DNA of 64,000 nucleotides, from contig OX365939.1 of assembly GCA_947243795.1 (NCBI GenBank), forward strand, positions 909,001-973,000, given 5' to 3'. Each line of letters opens with the position of its first letter. The first letter of the stretch is position 1. The DNA comes from Saccharomyces uvarum (Eukaryota > Ascomycota > Saccharomycetes > Saccharomycetales > Saccharomycetaceae). Positions 10,401 to 18,889 of the stretch are shown here, one piece after another. The notes under the pieces are model-generated. The model was not told the origin of the DNA and ran no database searches. It saw only the letters and a list, made by a program, of their open reading frames with translations. Made by a program: the position numbers and the translations under genes.

Positions 10401-10844
10401 ATCATATATGAATCCGGTATTCCTATGAGAATTGCTAGAAACGCGTTACCAGAGCTTGATTATCTATCCCAGATCACTTTTGAGCTTTACGAAAGTACAG
10501 ATTCTTCTGGCCAAAAGTCGCATTCCATCAGATTGAAAATGTCTCCAGGATGTCATACCCAAGATCCTTTGGATGTCCAGTTGGATGACAGACATTATAT
10601 TAGCTGTATTCCAAAGATCTCCTTAACAAAACATTTGGATATGGACTATGTTCAACAGAAGTTGAGAAACAAGTTTACCAGAGTCATTATGCCTTCGAAA
10701 TTTACACCAGTAAATATTACGAGCCCGAACTTGAGTTTCCAAAAACGCAAGACCAGAAGAAAGTCGACATCTGTTGACAAGTCTAAACCTCCAGCTTCTT
10801 CTGGGTCCTCATCTTCTACTTCCATCAACAAGACGTTAGAATAA
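7410..10844 (+). CDS. VIP1: Inositol hexakisphosphate / diphosphoinositol-pentakisphosphate kinase Vip1
   Basis: This 1144-residue PPIP5K makes 1-InsP7 and InsP8. In S. cerevisiae these feed the PHO pathway and cell-shape control. Residues 1 to about 185 are Ser/Pro/Thr-rich and likely disordered. The ATP-grasp kinase domain begins at KIGVCAMDAK (about 190) and runs to about 520; it includes FIDFxxY-like KPYVEKPVDGEDHNIYIYY and GFDLLRV...YVIDVNGFSFV. The histidine-acid-phosphatase-like domain starts at about 545 with RHADRTPKQ, the PPIP5K form of the RHGxRxP signature. The tail (about 1100-1144) is basic then Ser-rich. It is divergent from UTP21 and tandem with CTR3. In the S. cerevisiae reference a Ty2 follows this gene; here only 312 bp separate it from CTR3. 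Confidence 0.98.
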   Translation: MSGVRKESSEPNEILPQEVRSSSSPCPPYEMSPLFLNKNTKKAMQSIAPILEGFSPKTSASENMSLKLPPPGIPDDHSEENLTVHDTLQRSISTESDNGNNANLTSTPGLKKVDSNPKPETDSEGLPGNSSNANEAGSIDSTSKTASPHLPQGPIDVEQTTVVNGSVPTSSTSSRKSSTSQPKPKLPKIGKIGVCAMDAKVLSKPMRHILNRLIEHGEFETVIFGDKVILDERIENWPTCDFLISFFSSGFPLDKAIKYVKLRKPFFINDLIMQKILWDRRLCLQVLEAYKVPTPPRLEISRDGGPRANEELRMKLREHGVEVKPVEEPDWKMADDDTLEVDGKVMTKPYVEKPVDGEDHNIYIYYHSKNGGGGRRLFRKVGNKSSEFDPALVHPRTEGSYIYEEFMDTDNFEDVKAYTIGENFCHAETRKSPVVDGIVRRNTHGKEVRYITELSDEEKSIAGRVSKAFSQMICGFDLLRVSGKSYVIDVNGFSFVKDNKVYYDSCANILRNTFIEAKKKMDTEKKNLPIIREEKEQKWVFKGLVIIIRHADRTPKQKFKHSFTSPIFISLLKGHKEEVVIRNVNDLKIVLQALRIALDEKAGNPAKIKVLANALEKKLDFPGTKIQLKPVLNKENEVEKVQFILKWGGEPTHSAKYQATELGEQMRQDFDLLNKSILQNIKIFSSSERRVLHTAQYWTRALFGADELGSDEISIRKDLLDDSNAAKDLMDTVKKKLKPLLREGKEAPPQFAWPPKMPEPYLVIKRVVELMNYHKKIMDNNFAKKDVNTMQTRWCTSEDPSLFKERWDKLFKEFNNVEKVDPSKISELYDTMKYDALHNRQFLENIFDPGHPNECIADELGTHSLVDRYPINILAKNNFKIVDSHSMGKSSSSVGSLGWVLESGKTSRARNPKSSSQFDEPRFMQLRELYKLAKVLFDFICPKEYGILDAEKLDIGLLTSLPLAKQILNDIGDMKNRETPACVAYFTKESHIYTLLNIIYESGIPMRIARNALPELDYLSQITFELYESTDSSGQKSHSIRLKMSPGCHTQDPLDVQLDDRHYISCIPKISLTKHLDMDYVQQKLRNKFTRVIMPSKFTPVNITSPNLSFQKRKTRRKSTSVDKSKPPASSGSSSSTSINKTLE

Positions 10845-10926
10845 TATACACACCCTTTTTCTCTATTTAGCAACTTTGTAGTACTAAGTAGAATTATTTA
10901 CTCAATTCTTTAAAAAATACTTTTTT

Positions 10927-10981
10927 TTTGCTCGCGATCTTGCGCGGCTTCGGAGTTTTCGTTCAACCTTAGATGAGCAAA
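10927..10981. promoter_or_regulatory. Inverted Mac1 copper-response elements of CTR3
   Basis: TTTGCTCG (10927-10934) and TGAGCAAA (10974-10981) face each other as an inverted pair around the Mac1 consensus TTTGCTCA. The second is exact and the first differs at its last base. Mac1 needs two such elements and drives CTR1, CTR3 and FRE1 when copper is low. They sit about 180-230 bp upstream of the CTR3 ATG, with TATAAAG at 11034-11040 in between. Confidence 0.75.
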
Positions 10982-11156
10982 TTAGCGCCATGAGGACATG
11001 CGTCAGAGCACATTAATTAGTGACATGCAGCCATATAAAGAGACACCCTTCAATTGCGGAGATATTAACCTTTCTATGGTTTGCATATTTTCTGAAATAG
11101 TAAAAAGAGAAAAAACAAGAGAAAATAAGAGAAACTACCAATAGAATTCAAACAAA

Positions 11157-11882
11157 ATGAACATGGGAGGTAGTAGTAGCGCCGCTACAAAAAAAGCAAC
11201 ATGTAAAATATCGATGTTGTGGAATTGGTACACAATTGATACCTGTTTTATTGCAAGATCGTGGAGAAATGATACAAAAGGGAAGTTTGCTGGTTCTTGT
11301 ATTGGTTGTTTTGCGCTGGTTGTAGTCGCTCAATGGCTTACTCGTTTTTCAAGACAATTTGATGTTGAACTCTTAAGAAGACAGAAAATAAAGCACTTGG
11401 CAAATTACTCACCTGAAGACTACGTTGTCAAATGTGGCGATGAAGATGCCAAGTCTGATATAGAGGAACTGCAGGGGTTCCATAACGAAGCTAGCTGGAA
11501 AACAACTTTGATTGCCCTACAAAAGAGTTTTATTTACAGTTTTTACGTTTGGGGCCCAAGAGGATTAAATAATCCAGAAGATGACTTATTAAAGAAAGTC
11601 CTATCATGCTTTTCTTTAGTAACTCCCGTAGAATTGTATCCCAGCTTTTTGGATCATATGGTAAGAGTAACTATTTTCGTCCTACAATGGGGACTGTCCT
11701 ACATCATCATGCTGCTGTTCATGTACTATAACGGTTATATCATCATCAGTTGTTTGATCGGTGCTATAGTTGGTCGTTTTATATTCTGCTACGAACCTCT
11801 GGGTTCTATGGGTGCAGGAGAATCAGCTCAAGGCACGGTTAGCTACGATAAAGAAAGTGATGACCGTAAATGCTGCTTGTAA
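11157..11882 (+). CDS. CTR3: High-affinity copper transporter Ctr3
   Basis: This 241-residue plasma-membrane Cu(I) importer of the Ctr/SLC31 family has the same length as in S. cerevisiae. There are three hydrophobic segments: residues about 44-62, about 172-193, and about 195-212. Segment 2 carries the MxxxM copper-filter motif (MLLFM) and segment 3 a GxxxG packing motif (GAIVG), both diagnostic of Ctr pores that trimerise. Ctr3 lacks the Met-rich ectodomain of Ctr1 and is instead cysteine-rich; cysteines are seen near residues 16, 29, 43 and 46 and at the tail (KCCL). The start at 11157 is preceded by an A-rich leader. The open frame is full length, and the adjacent Mac1 elements suggest the gene is copper-regulated and functional. 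Confidence 0.97.
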   Translation: MNMGGSSSAATKKATCKISMLWNWYTIDTCFIARSWRNDTKGKFAGSCIGCFALVVVAQWLTRFSRQFDVELLRRQKIKHLANYSPEDYVVKCGDEDAKSDIEELQGFHNEASWKTTLIALQKSFIYSFYVWGPRGLNNPEDDLLKKVLSCFSLVTPVELYPSFLDHMVRVTIFVLQWGLSYIIMLLFMYYNGYIIISCLIGAIVGRFIFCYEPLGSMGAGESAQGTVSYDKESDDRKCCL

Positions 11883-12275
11883 AAACATAAAAAGACCGAA
11901 GAGTTAGCCCATCTTTCCAATAATTTTCATATTTCGCTAGCAAAAACTGCTTTTGGCGGATAATGTATAAAGCTATATAATATACTCATGTAAAAAATAA
12001 ATAAAAAATGCTACAATATATTCAATTTTAAAGCTTGCACACTAGAGAAAGTTGGCGGAGGAGAAAGCGGTATGAGTATTATTGACATTTCTAGTACTGA
12101 AGTACAGTATTCATAAGTAGCTCTCAAATAAAAACCAACTACTTATAGGCCGGGTAAATACTTTTCTAACTTGAATGTGATAATGAAAAAAAATGAATGC
12201 TCATTTGAGGGCTTGAAGTAACGGTGAAAGTATTGTACTGAGAGCAAAAAATGATTGTAATCGCTACTTTGGTTG
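11883..12275. other. Intergenic CTR3-BER1
   Basis: 393 bp of AT-rich sequence between two tandem genes. It must hold the CTR3 terminator and BER1 promoter. TATATAATATACTC near 11976 and AT-rich efficiency-like elements are present. No further gene or repeat is visible. Confidence 0.5.
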
Positions 12276-13100
12276 ATGGATTTGGAGAAAAATAGCGCTA
12301 GGTTTAAGAAAACTGGCAAAAAATTAGCGTCTGACAAGTCGTTCGGAGAAATTGTTCAATCCGATAGAGATGTTCTGAAAAAGTCGGAGTTTCTCTCAGA
12401 TTTATTCCAGAGTTTGCAACCATACCTTAATGACATCAAAAAGGTGCGGTGTGTTGCTATCGGTAACTTTAGAAAAGACTTTCCTGCTACTTATCAATTT
12501 GCCCTTCTTCTAGAGATTATTGACCACATTAATAGCAAGAATCCAAGAGACATTATCGTTTCCTTATATGACCCGATATTCACCAAAGAGGAAACAATAT
12601 ACTTGGAAACTTTGGGAGAAAGGTGGGTGATAGAGGAAAACTTCTCGGAAAGCAATACAAGCGATTATGGTTCCGTGTTATATTTCCTTCCTCATGCTCC
12701 TTTAGATTTGACTGAAAATATACTATCATCAGAGTGTCCGCACTTATGGCTGGCAAACAATATAGTGTCGCACACCGACAGGTATACTAAGGCCCAACTG
12801 TACGAAAAATATCCTCACTTGGGTAAGCTCGTACATTACTTGCAACCTAACATCACACCTGAGACCAAGAAACAGGATAGTATGGATGATTTTACAACGT
12901 TTGTTCCAAAAAGGAAAAGGAAAAACAGAAACAACTCTTCCAAGCTCAAGGTTAAACTGCCAGAACTAGACTATGACTCTATTGCCACGAAGTTCACATC
13001 TTGCCAAATACTCACAGATTTTGACAGGGGGAAATATCTGAAAGAAAAGCCTTGGATCAACTCCTTCTCTGATTTGACATTACATGCCGTTGAATATTAA
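12276..13100 (+). CDS. BER1: SRR1-domain protein Ber1
   Basis: This 274-residue protein has the length of S. cerevisiae Ber1. The core (about residues 47-200) is an SRR1-like domain. It opens with [27 protein letters not shown] and continues through [13 protein letters not shown] and [13 protein letters not shown] to the conserved [10 protein letters not shown] segment. The domain is shared with Arabidopsis SRR1 and mammalian SRRD. S. cerevisiae mutants show benomyl resistance and the protein is linked to microtubule stability and heme-related processes; the biochemical activity is not settled. A basic patch follows ([12 protein letters not shown], about 209-220). I place the start at the ATG 12276, since the codon before it is TTG. 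Confidence 0.94.
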   Translation: MDLEKNSARFKKTGKKLASDKSFGEIVQSDRDVLKKSEFLSDLFQSLQPYLNDIKKVRCVAIGNFRKDFPATYQFALLLEIIDHINSKNPRDIIVSLYDPIFTKEETIYLETLGERWVIEENFSESNTSDYGSVLYFLPHAPLDLTENILSSECPHLWLANNIVSHTDRYTKAQLYEKYPHLGKLVHYLQPNITPETKKQDSMDDFTTFVPKRKRKNRNNSSKLKVKLPELDYDSIATKFTSCQILTDFDRGKYLKEKPWINSFSDLTLHAVEY

Positions 13101-13629
13101 CATGATTATTTACTACGTAGCATCTGTAGTAGCAGGCTTCTTTCAAGAAATCGGTATTCCCAACATATTGGACCCATCTAATTAAAACTCGAAAGGATTT
13201 ATGCATTTATGAAAACTGTTGATTTTTTGACTGCAGAATAGACTACTTGACCATTTATCTGTTCAATCAACATCACAAAATCAGCTTTACTGGCAATTTG
13301 CTGCAAAACCAAAGCGAATGACGGAGAGATGTGCAAAGTGTGATCGGCTCTGGTCTATTCAGAAAAGTAGATGTTTTATATAGATGAAGAATAAGACGTT
13401 ACACTGTTTATAAGATATCTCCGCTTCTCGTACTGCAATATATTACCTCTTTGTTGCACTTTGCCTGTTGATAACCGATACCCCTGCCAAGAACATTTCC
13501 GGACTCCAATAACGTTACTGCTCGCTATATAGAAGACTAAAAACAAAAAGGGCGTTCACTAAATAAGGGGCCTGACTAAGCTGGAACTAGTGCCTGTGAA
13601 GATCGGGTTTTTGACATTTTTTGGCGAAT

Positions 13630-14070
13630 CTATGAATAAAGTTTTTTTTGAGTCTTTTTCAAGATCGAAGTTGGGGCGCCGAACGCAAACGAATCGTTGG
13701 ACCAGAAAGACCCATACCCGAGGTTCATTAATTTCTTGGCAGAAGGAGAACATCCTCGAACGGCGCAGTGTGCATCGAAGGAGGCATTTAGGAGTTTGCT
13801 AATAGTCTTGTAAATAAACAGAGTATTCCCGCTCCGTCTGTCCATTGCGAGTGCCTTAAGTCGTAGTGAAATATTTTTATCCTCAACAATATAATACTTT
13901 AATAAATGTAACAGAGTACGTAGTTTATCCCTTATAGAACTCCTAGGAAATTTCACCCTCTTAAACAAGATAGGTAGTACAAGATGAACGAAAATTAAAT
14001 AAGCAAAACGCAACACCCCTGCGCACCTTCTACAATATGAATTAAACAAACCGGAACGGTCATCTCGCAT
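13630..14070 (-). CDS. Doubtful small ORF, possibly related to YLR412C-A
   Basis: This is an open frame of up to 146 codons on the strand opposite BER1 and INA1. The proximal half has a hydrophobic stretch (FAYLIFVHLVLPILF, about residues 22-37). The distal half, starting at an internal Met (MDRRSGNTLF, about residue 76), would give a 71-residue product. S. cerevisiae annotations carry a small uncharacterised minus-strand ORF, YLR412C-A (about 69 aa from memory), in this interval, and the shorter product may be its counterpart. I recognise no domain. Codon use is not obviously biased, and the frame could be chance in a 2-kb gap. Confidence 0.3.
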   Translation of the reverse strand: MRDDRSGLFNSYCRRCAGVLRFAYLIFVHLVLPILFKRVKFPRSSIRDKLRTLLHLLKYYIVEDKNISLRLKALAMDRRSGNTLFIYKTISKLLNASFDAHCAVRGCSPSAKKLMNLGYGSFWSNDSFAFGAPTSILKKTQKKLYS

Positions 14071-14935
14071 GTTACTTTCAAGTAAAGCATTCCTACAAAC
14101 GTTATTCCCGAATTAACGCTTGCCTTGCAAGGTGGTGCACCTTCACCAAACTTGCCTTATATAGCCATTGATCGCCGATTTCTCAAGCACTAATTGTTCT
14201 GACACCTGCCGAAAACCCACACACCTTAGTCTAGATCCTCATTTCTTTTTGTTGGAAAACTCAACAATTCATTTCTTTTTCCTTGCCTTTTCTTCGTTTG
14301 CTAGAGGACCTTTCTTTTTTCTTCAGGTAAGGGACCGCTTGAACTAAGGCACGGTGGGGTCTGTTACAAGAAAGGGTTTGAACAATGGCCATCGCGGCAT
14401 AACTGGCACTAAATCATACTGAGACTATCCAGATAAAAATTAGCTGTAAAATGGTGGGTGGGATATGCTACCGCCACCAAAGCATAGCTTTTGTATTTCG
14501 AGGTGTTGTGTTTGACATATATCCCATATAACATTTCAGTATGTGTTCCGTGGAAGCTCTTCACGTGCGGTTCAAGAGCTCCGGTGATTGCTCTTTAAAT
14601 GGCTGCAGTTGGCCGCCGGTTGCTAGGTAGATCCTCTTACTCCACTCGGACGTCGCATCGAGGATTAAGGTTCTCCTCGGCACTCGTTTAACCTGAATTT
14701 GTTGTGGTTTTCTCAGTAACATCCCTAGTCGCTTTTCTATACGGCGTCGTCCCTGGAAAAAAAAATTTGCCTATAGATCTTTGTAGTCGAATTTAACTAC
14801 GTCAATCTATTGTCCTAAAGAGAAAAAGTTGAAATTGTTAAATACTCAACAAACTTATTGCTTTTCAAGCAGCTACAGCTATAGTTCTTACACATTTTTA
14901 CATATATGTTTTTTTTTTTCGATCCAAAACAACGA

Positions 14936-14946
14936 TAATATATAAG
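14936..14946 (+). promoter_or_regulatory. TATA-like element of INA1
   Basis: AATATATAAGC lies about 125 bp upstream of the INA1 ATG, within the usual window for a yeast TATA box. It is assigned by position and sequence only. Confidence 0.4.
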
Positions 14947-15067
14947 CTTTTGGTATGCTTACGTTGTATTCTTTCCATCTCTTGGATTTTGTGGTTTTGT
15001 TTCAATGTCACTATTGATGTGATGTTTTTATAGCAAAAAAAACCAGTAAGAGGAACAGATCATTACA

Positions 15068-17092
15068 ATGAACCCAAAAATACTCCTCCCGATTTGTGCT
15101 TTTTTGACACTTACCACATTTTTATTAACTATTATTGCCACCTCAGGTTCTACTTCGAACTATAAACCATTAACAAACATTTTCATCGGTGATGCTGATA
15201 TTTCCAAAATAAATGTTACCAAAGTCATGCCACAAGTGGGCCCAGTTTTAACAGTTTTGGGCTCTGCTTTGACTGCTCCAAACACTACAGTAGATAGCAT
15301 CTTCGGTGCTCTTAAGGCAATTGCCTCTACCGAAGCTTTGTCTCCTCTGTTGAACTTGTTATCCCATGCCACAGATACTGCCACGACATTATCGTCTTTA
15401 ACAAAATTGGCTCCAATGGCTTTGACGGGGTCTAACGCTGGTACCACCGCTGCCTTTTCTGCTCTCGATGAATTATTGACCACTTCTACAAACACCACTG
15501 AACTTTTGGATGGCTTTAGTACATTGCTGTCATCCATGTCGACCAACAGTTCTTCTAGTTCGCTTGCTTTGGCAAACACTGTCTTAAATTTATTGGCCGA
15601 TTCCACTGACCCTGTAGGCACCACTGAATCTCTGATTACTTTGAATAATATGACCTCTGCCGAAAAAGCACAGCTGTCCCCAGTATTCGAATTATTCGAA
15701 AGTTCTAAAAACATCACTGCCACACTAGAAGCATTGGGAACTATTATGAACTCTACTATTCCAACTTCAATGGTTTCTTCATTGTTTACCAGTTTGGAAT
15801 CTGCACTTGCTAAGGGAAGCAACGTCACCACTACAATCACATCTTTGGCTTCGATTGTTCCTTCCAGTTTGCATCCAGCTGTTGAAGCTGTCATTACATT
15901 ATTTGATGAAACTACGTCTCAGAATATTACGTTGTCGGTTTTAAGCACTATGATTTCTGAAAACATCACCGCATCACCTTCCGCTAAAACGGCTATGGTT
16001 GCTTTGACTAGCTTATTGAATTACACTACGAACCAAACTGAGCTTCTTTCATCTGTTGAAAATTTGGCTGTTTCCAATGAAGCCGCTTCTTCCACTAGTC
16101 AATTAGTTGCACTTGACGAAATTCTGTCCAGCAGTGCTAACGCATCCGCAGTTGTGTCCATGATTCCAGCTTTGGAATCCCAATTGGCCAATAACACCGC
16201 TTTGCTTAAGTACGTTCCATATCTGTTCAGTTTACTATCTGCCTCCAGTGACCCAGCATTGACTTTCTCATCGTTGATCAACATTACCAAATGGGCAGAA
16301 AACAATACTGCTACATTCGTACCAATGTTCAAAATTTTGAACTCTGCTGAAAGTGTGACTGCAATCACTGCTGAACAATTGAAGACATTAACTCCATCTA
16401 TTCTTGAATACTTACACATTCCTGTCGTGTATCGTCTATCTATTTTCACAATGTGCCGTGCTCATTTGAACAACACAATGTATTCATGTAGTAAATCACA
16501 TGCTGTTCAAAACATGGATTTCAGAGGAATCGTTTACGACAATATCGAACAATCAGACTTCAAGCCTTACCTGGATGCTTTAAGCATTAGTAAAGCCGAA
16601 TTACACTTGGACGGTGAATTGCAAGACAGACAACATATGTATGTTCCTGCTGTTAAAGCTGCTTTGGCTATGAACTTGATGTGTATCATCACCGCTTTCT
16701 TCCTAATGTTATACTTTATCCTATTGAGTAGACGTCCTACAATTAGCCAAAAACAATGGTTAGTGTTGGGCTTTATTTCCGGTTGGGAATGTGTTTTCAG
16801 CGGTTTAGGCAGTGCTATCTTTAGTGTTATCCTTGGCATTATGAAATCCGGAACCAAGAAGGATGACTACGGTGTTGTTATTGCCGGATCTTCTCCATTC
16901 TATGGTTTAATGTGGTCTGGATTTGTATTTGCCGTCTTGGTATTCCTCTGTATCGCACACAGTTGGTGGATGAGCAAAAGGGAAATTGACCCTATGGAAA
17001 CTGAAATTAATGTCCAAGAAAGCGACTCTACATCAAGAATCATCGAAGAACATGAAGGTGCTTCTGACACTGAAAAGAACTTTGCCAAATAA
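15068..17092 (+). CDS. INA1: Sur7/PalI-family membrane protein Ina1 with a repeat ectodomain
   Basis: This 674-residue protein is the YLR413W orthologue. One N-terminal hydrophobic segment (about 5-25) and three C-terminal ones (about 530-554, 565-592 and 611-632) frame an extracellular region, the SUR7/PalI topology. The family signature sits just before the second membrane segment: two cysteines (C463, C474) followed by FRGIVYDNI (about 485-493). Residues about 54-440 are a Ser/Thr/Ala/Leu-rich expansion made of about ten or eleven degenerate repeats of 32-40 residues, with many Asn-X-Ser/Thr sequons. The cytosolic tail is acidic. In S. cerevisiae it is a poorly characterised cell-periphery or eisosome-related protein. 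It is convergent with its relative PUN1 with only 152 bp between the stops. Confidence 0.93.
   Translation: MNPKILLPICAFLTLTTFLLTIIATSGSTSNYKPLTNIFIGDADISKINVTKVMPQVGPVLTVLGSALTAPNTTVDSIFGALKAIASTEALSPLLNLLSHATDTATTLSSLTKLAPMALTGSNAGTTAAFSALDELLTTSTNTTELLDGFSTLLSSMSTNSSSSSLALANTVLNLLADSTDPVGTTESLITLNNMTSAEKAQLSPVFELFESSKNITATLEALGTIMNSTIPTSMVSSLFTSLESALAKGSNVTTTITSLASIVPSSLHPAVEAVITLFDETTSQNITLSVLSTMISENITASPSAKTAMVALTSLLNYTTNQTELLSSVENLAVSNEAASSTSQLVALDEILSSSANASAVVSMIPALESQLANNTALLKYVPYLFSLLSASSDPALTFSSLINITKWAENNTATFVPMFKILNSAESVTAITAEQLKTLTPSILEYLHIPVVYRLSIFTMCRAHLNNTMYSCSKSHAVQNMDFRGIVYDNIEQSDFKPYLDALSISKAELHLDGELQDRQHMYVPAVKAALAMNLMCIITAFFLMLYFILLSRRPTISQKQWLVLGFISGWECVFSGLGSAIFSVILGIMKSGTKKDDYGVVIAGSSPFYGLMWSGFVFAVLVFLCIAHSWWMSKREIDPMETEINVQESDSTSRIIEEHEGASDTEKNFAK
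15227..16387 (+). repeat. INA1: Coding tandem repeats in the INA1 ectodomain
   Basis: About ten or eleven degenerate units of 32-40 residues follow the pattern hydrophobic-x-x-L-x-x-L-L-x-x-S-x-N-x-T-x-x-L-x-x-L. Examples of unit starts are [18 protein letters not shown] (residue 91), [18 protein letters not shown] (130), [18 protein letters not shown] (203), [17 protein letters not shown] (311) and [18 protein letters not shown] (383). The pattern suggests paired helices with a glycosylated loop. The units are seen by eye; copy boundaries are approximate. Confidence 0.7.
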
Positions 17093-17244
17093 AATAAAAA
17101 AAATTAAAAAAATACCAAACTCCAAAAATTTTCAATTCTTTAACTCTTTAATTTTCTCATTATTATTTTTGAATTGTATATAGACAATAAATCTAGTCAT
17201 ATCTAAGTAAAATCAAATACCAATTAATTATTAAACACCCTTGT

Positions 17245-18036
17245 TCAAATCAATGGTTTCTCTTCAATTGGTGCATTCGCATATCGGGTATTCGGTCTAC
17301 ATCTCACACTACACCATAAAATGAAATTCAGTAAGGCTCCGACAACAGCCCCCCACATCAAACCTTGGTAAGTCCTACCAATGGTCATCGCAATACCGTA
17401 GTCACTGAAGTTGTGTTTCAGGATGTACTTGATATATGAATAAGTACCGAGACACGAACCTATGCTGATTATTAGCGCAGCGAACGCCAAGAATGAAAAA
17501 AAAGCACCACCCCACACAAGGGGCCTAATATGGATGATCCAACGCAGAATACAGAATGCCAGGTTGACAAAGGACAAGACAATACCTATGATGATGGTGA
17601 TGAACATGCATTTGACCAAATCGTTGTAGTATTTCATCTTGTCCTTTAGTTTTGTGGGGAGAACAACGTCAGCTACGGAGTCTATAAGCTTCAAAGCATC
17701 GTTGTCTACGATATTGTCGTACAACAATGACGTTAGATTGAACTTTTGGATACCGCTGGGGGAAGAGCAGGATTGCACGTTGTGCGAAGAGTCCTCCAAA
17801 CAATAGGACCACAGACCAATATTTAAATACGAGGGCAAGCCCAACGTAGACAGCGTAGCCGACTCTAGGGAGGGGAAAACCGTCGATATATTCATTTGCG
17901 ATAGATCCAACTCGGCACAGTATATTTTGTTTATAGGGTTATAGTTTTTCGTCGAACCTACGCAAGCCACAATGGCCAATATGAGTGCTGCTAGCGAAAA
18001 AAAAGCTGCAAAAAATAACGTGAAAAAATTCCTCAT
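17245..18036 (-). CDS. PUN1: Sur7/PalI-family plasma-membrane protein Pun1
   Basis: This 263-residue protein matches S. cerevisiae YLR414C in length. It has four hydrophobic segments (about residues 5-27, 137-160, 173-197 and 224-243). The extracellular loop holds a cysteine pair (WSYCLEDSSHNVQSCSS, about 77-93) and FNLTSLLYDNI, the same signature as in neighbouring INA1. Pun1 localises to plasma-membrane compartments (MCC) and is reported to be induced under nitrogen stress and needed for filamentous growth and metal tolerance in S. cerevisiae. The start at 18036 is the first ATG and gives a signal-anchor-like N-terminus. A TATATATA at about 18232-18240 may be its TATA box. Confidence 0.94.
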   Translation of the reverse strand: MRNFFTLFFAAFFSLAALILAIVACVGSTKNYNPINKIYCAELDLSQMNISTVFPSLESATLSTLGLPSYLNIGLWSYCLEDSSHNVQSCSSPSGIQKFNLTSLLYDNIVDNDALKLIDSVADVVLPTKLKDKMKYYNDLVKCMFITIIIGIVLSFVNLAFCILRWIIHIRPLVWGGAFFSFLAFAALIISIGSCLGTYSYIKYILKHNFSDYGIAMTIGRTYQGLMWGAVVGALLNFILWCSVRCRPNTRYANAPIEEKPLI

Positions 18037-18889
18037 GGTTATATCTTTTCTTCGGTGATGTGTTTGTTTTCTTGATAGTAAATATATTAAATTTCAAACT
18101 GTAATGCTCTACAATCGTGTTCTATTTTTGCAAGCAACGAGAAGAAGAAAAAGAAGAGTTAAGAAGCAGAATATGAGCAAAGATAATATCGGACTCATTG
18201 ACTACTGAGCCATGGACCTGAAACACTCTCGCATATATATACGTCCGAGATCATTTCTCTGCCTGAAATGCTAAAAATACCGAGCTGGGCTTGGCTGACA
18301 ATGCGCCCAATCGGGAAATACCGCCTCAAACTGCGCTGCGCTCTTTTTCAGCCCGGCCGTCCCGGGTGACCCATAATTGGCCAACGGCGGCTATCTGGCG
18401 ATGTTGGACGAGGCGGATGGGGATGCCTCCGGGCGCAGGTTGGAGGCTTTGACAGCTTGCCTGAGCTCGGTTCTGGGCTAGTTGGAAGGCGCTTGCGTTG
18501 ACTATGTCTTGCAGCTTCGCACGGCGTATGTGAGCGGGGGCGGGGTAGTATTCCATAGGCAGAGAAGGAATGGATGAGTAAAAATAGGCCTCGACTTGTA
18601 ACGGTTACGGCATAGCCTGCTGCTTTCTTTAGTTTTACTTTTCTGATCAGCATCACAACGGGGCGTAGCGCCAATATGGAGCAGTTCCTCCCACGTAAGA
18701 AAGCTTCGCCTTGTTTCCTTAGGCGCGCTTTTTTTTTAGAATTAACGAAGGAAAAAAGGGTTTCACATGTATCAGTGACGGTGGTGAAGTTTGAAGAAAA
18801 AAAATTCGACAAAGATTACTCACTACAGAGCAAAGTGAACAAGAGACTCCTGCAGCGAAAGAGGACGGGCGAACCTAAGGGCCTTGAAA
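18037..18889. other. Divergent intergenic region PUN1 / VPS36, partly GC-rich
   Basis: 853 bp between divergent genes. A TATA-like ATATATATAC occurs near 18234. From about 18290 to 18560 the sequence is clearly GC-rich for this genome, with CCAAT-type ATTGGCCAAC near 18376 and a GCGGGGGCGGGG run near 18534-18545 resembling Mig1/Msn2-type sites. Minus-strand ORFs here (up to 154 codons) are Pro/Arg-rich products of that composition. S. cerevisiae has the doubtful ORFs YLR415C and YLR416C in this interval; I cannot support either. Confidence 0.5.

Larger units (their letters stand above)
13101..15067. other. Long intergenic region BER1-INA1
   Basis: About 2 kb without a well-supported gene. 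It contains a small minus-strand ORF (13630-14070, listed separately), pyrimidine-rich tracts around 14250-14330, and a CACGTG flanked by a 7-bp inverted repeat (14555-14580). A TATA-like AATATATAAGC at about 14936-14946 lies some 125 bp before the INA1 ATG. I see no tRNA, snoRNA box set or Ty LTR. Confidence 0.5.

Noticed and set aside
15160-15894. A 244-codon frame on the minus strand inside INA1
   Set aside because: It is a shadow of the Ser/Thr/Leu-rich INA1 coding sequence; low-complexity codons leave the opposite strand open. No domain is visible.
18348-18812. A 154-codon minus-strand frame between PUN1 and VPS36
   Set aside because: Its Pro/Arg-rich tail follows the local GC-rich composition. 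The similarly placed YLR416C is considered dubious.
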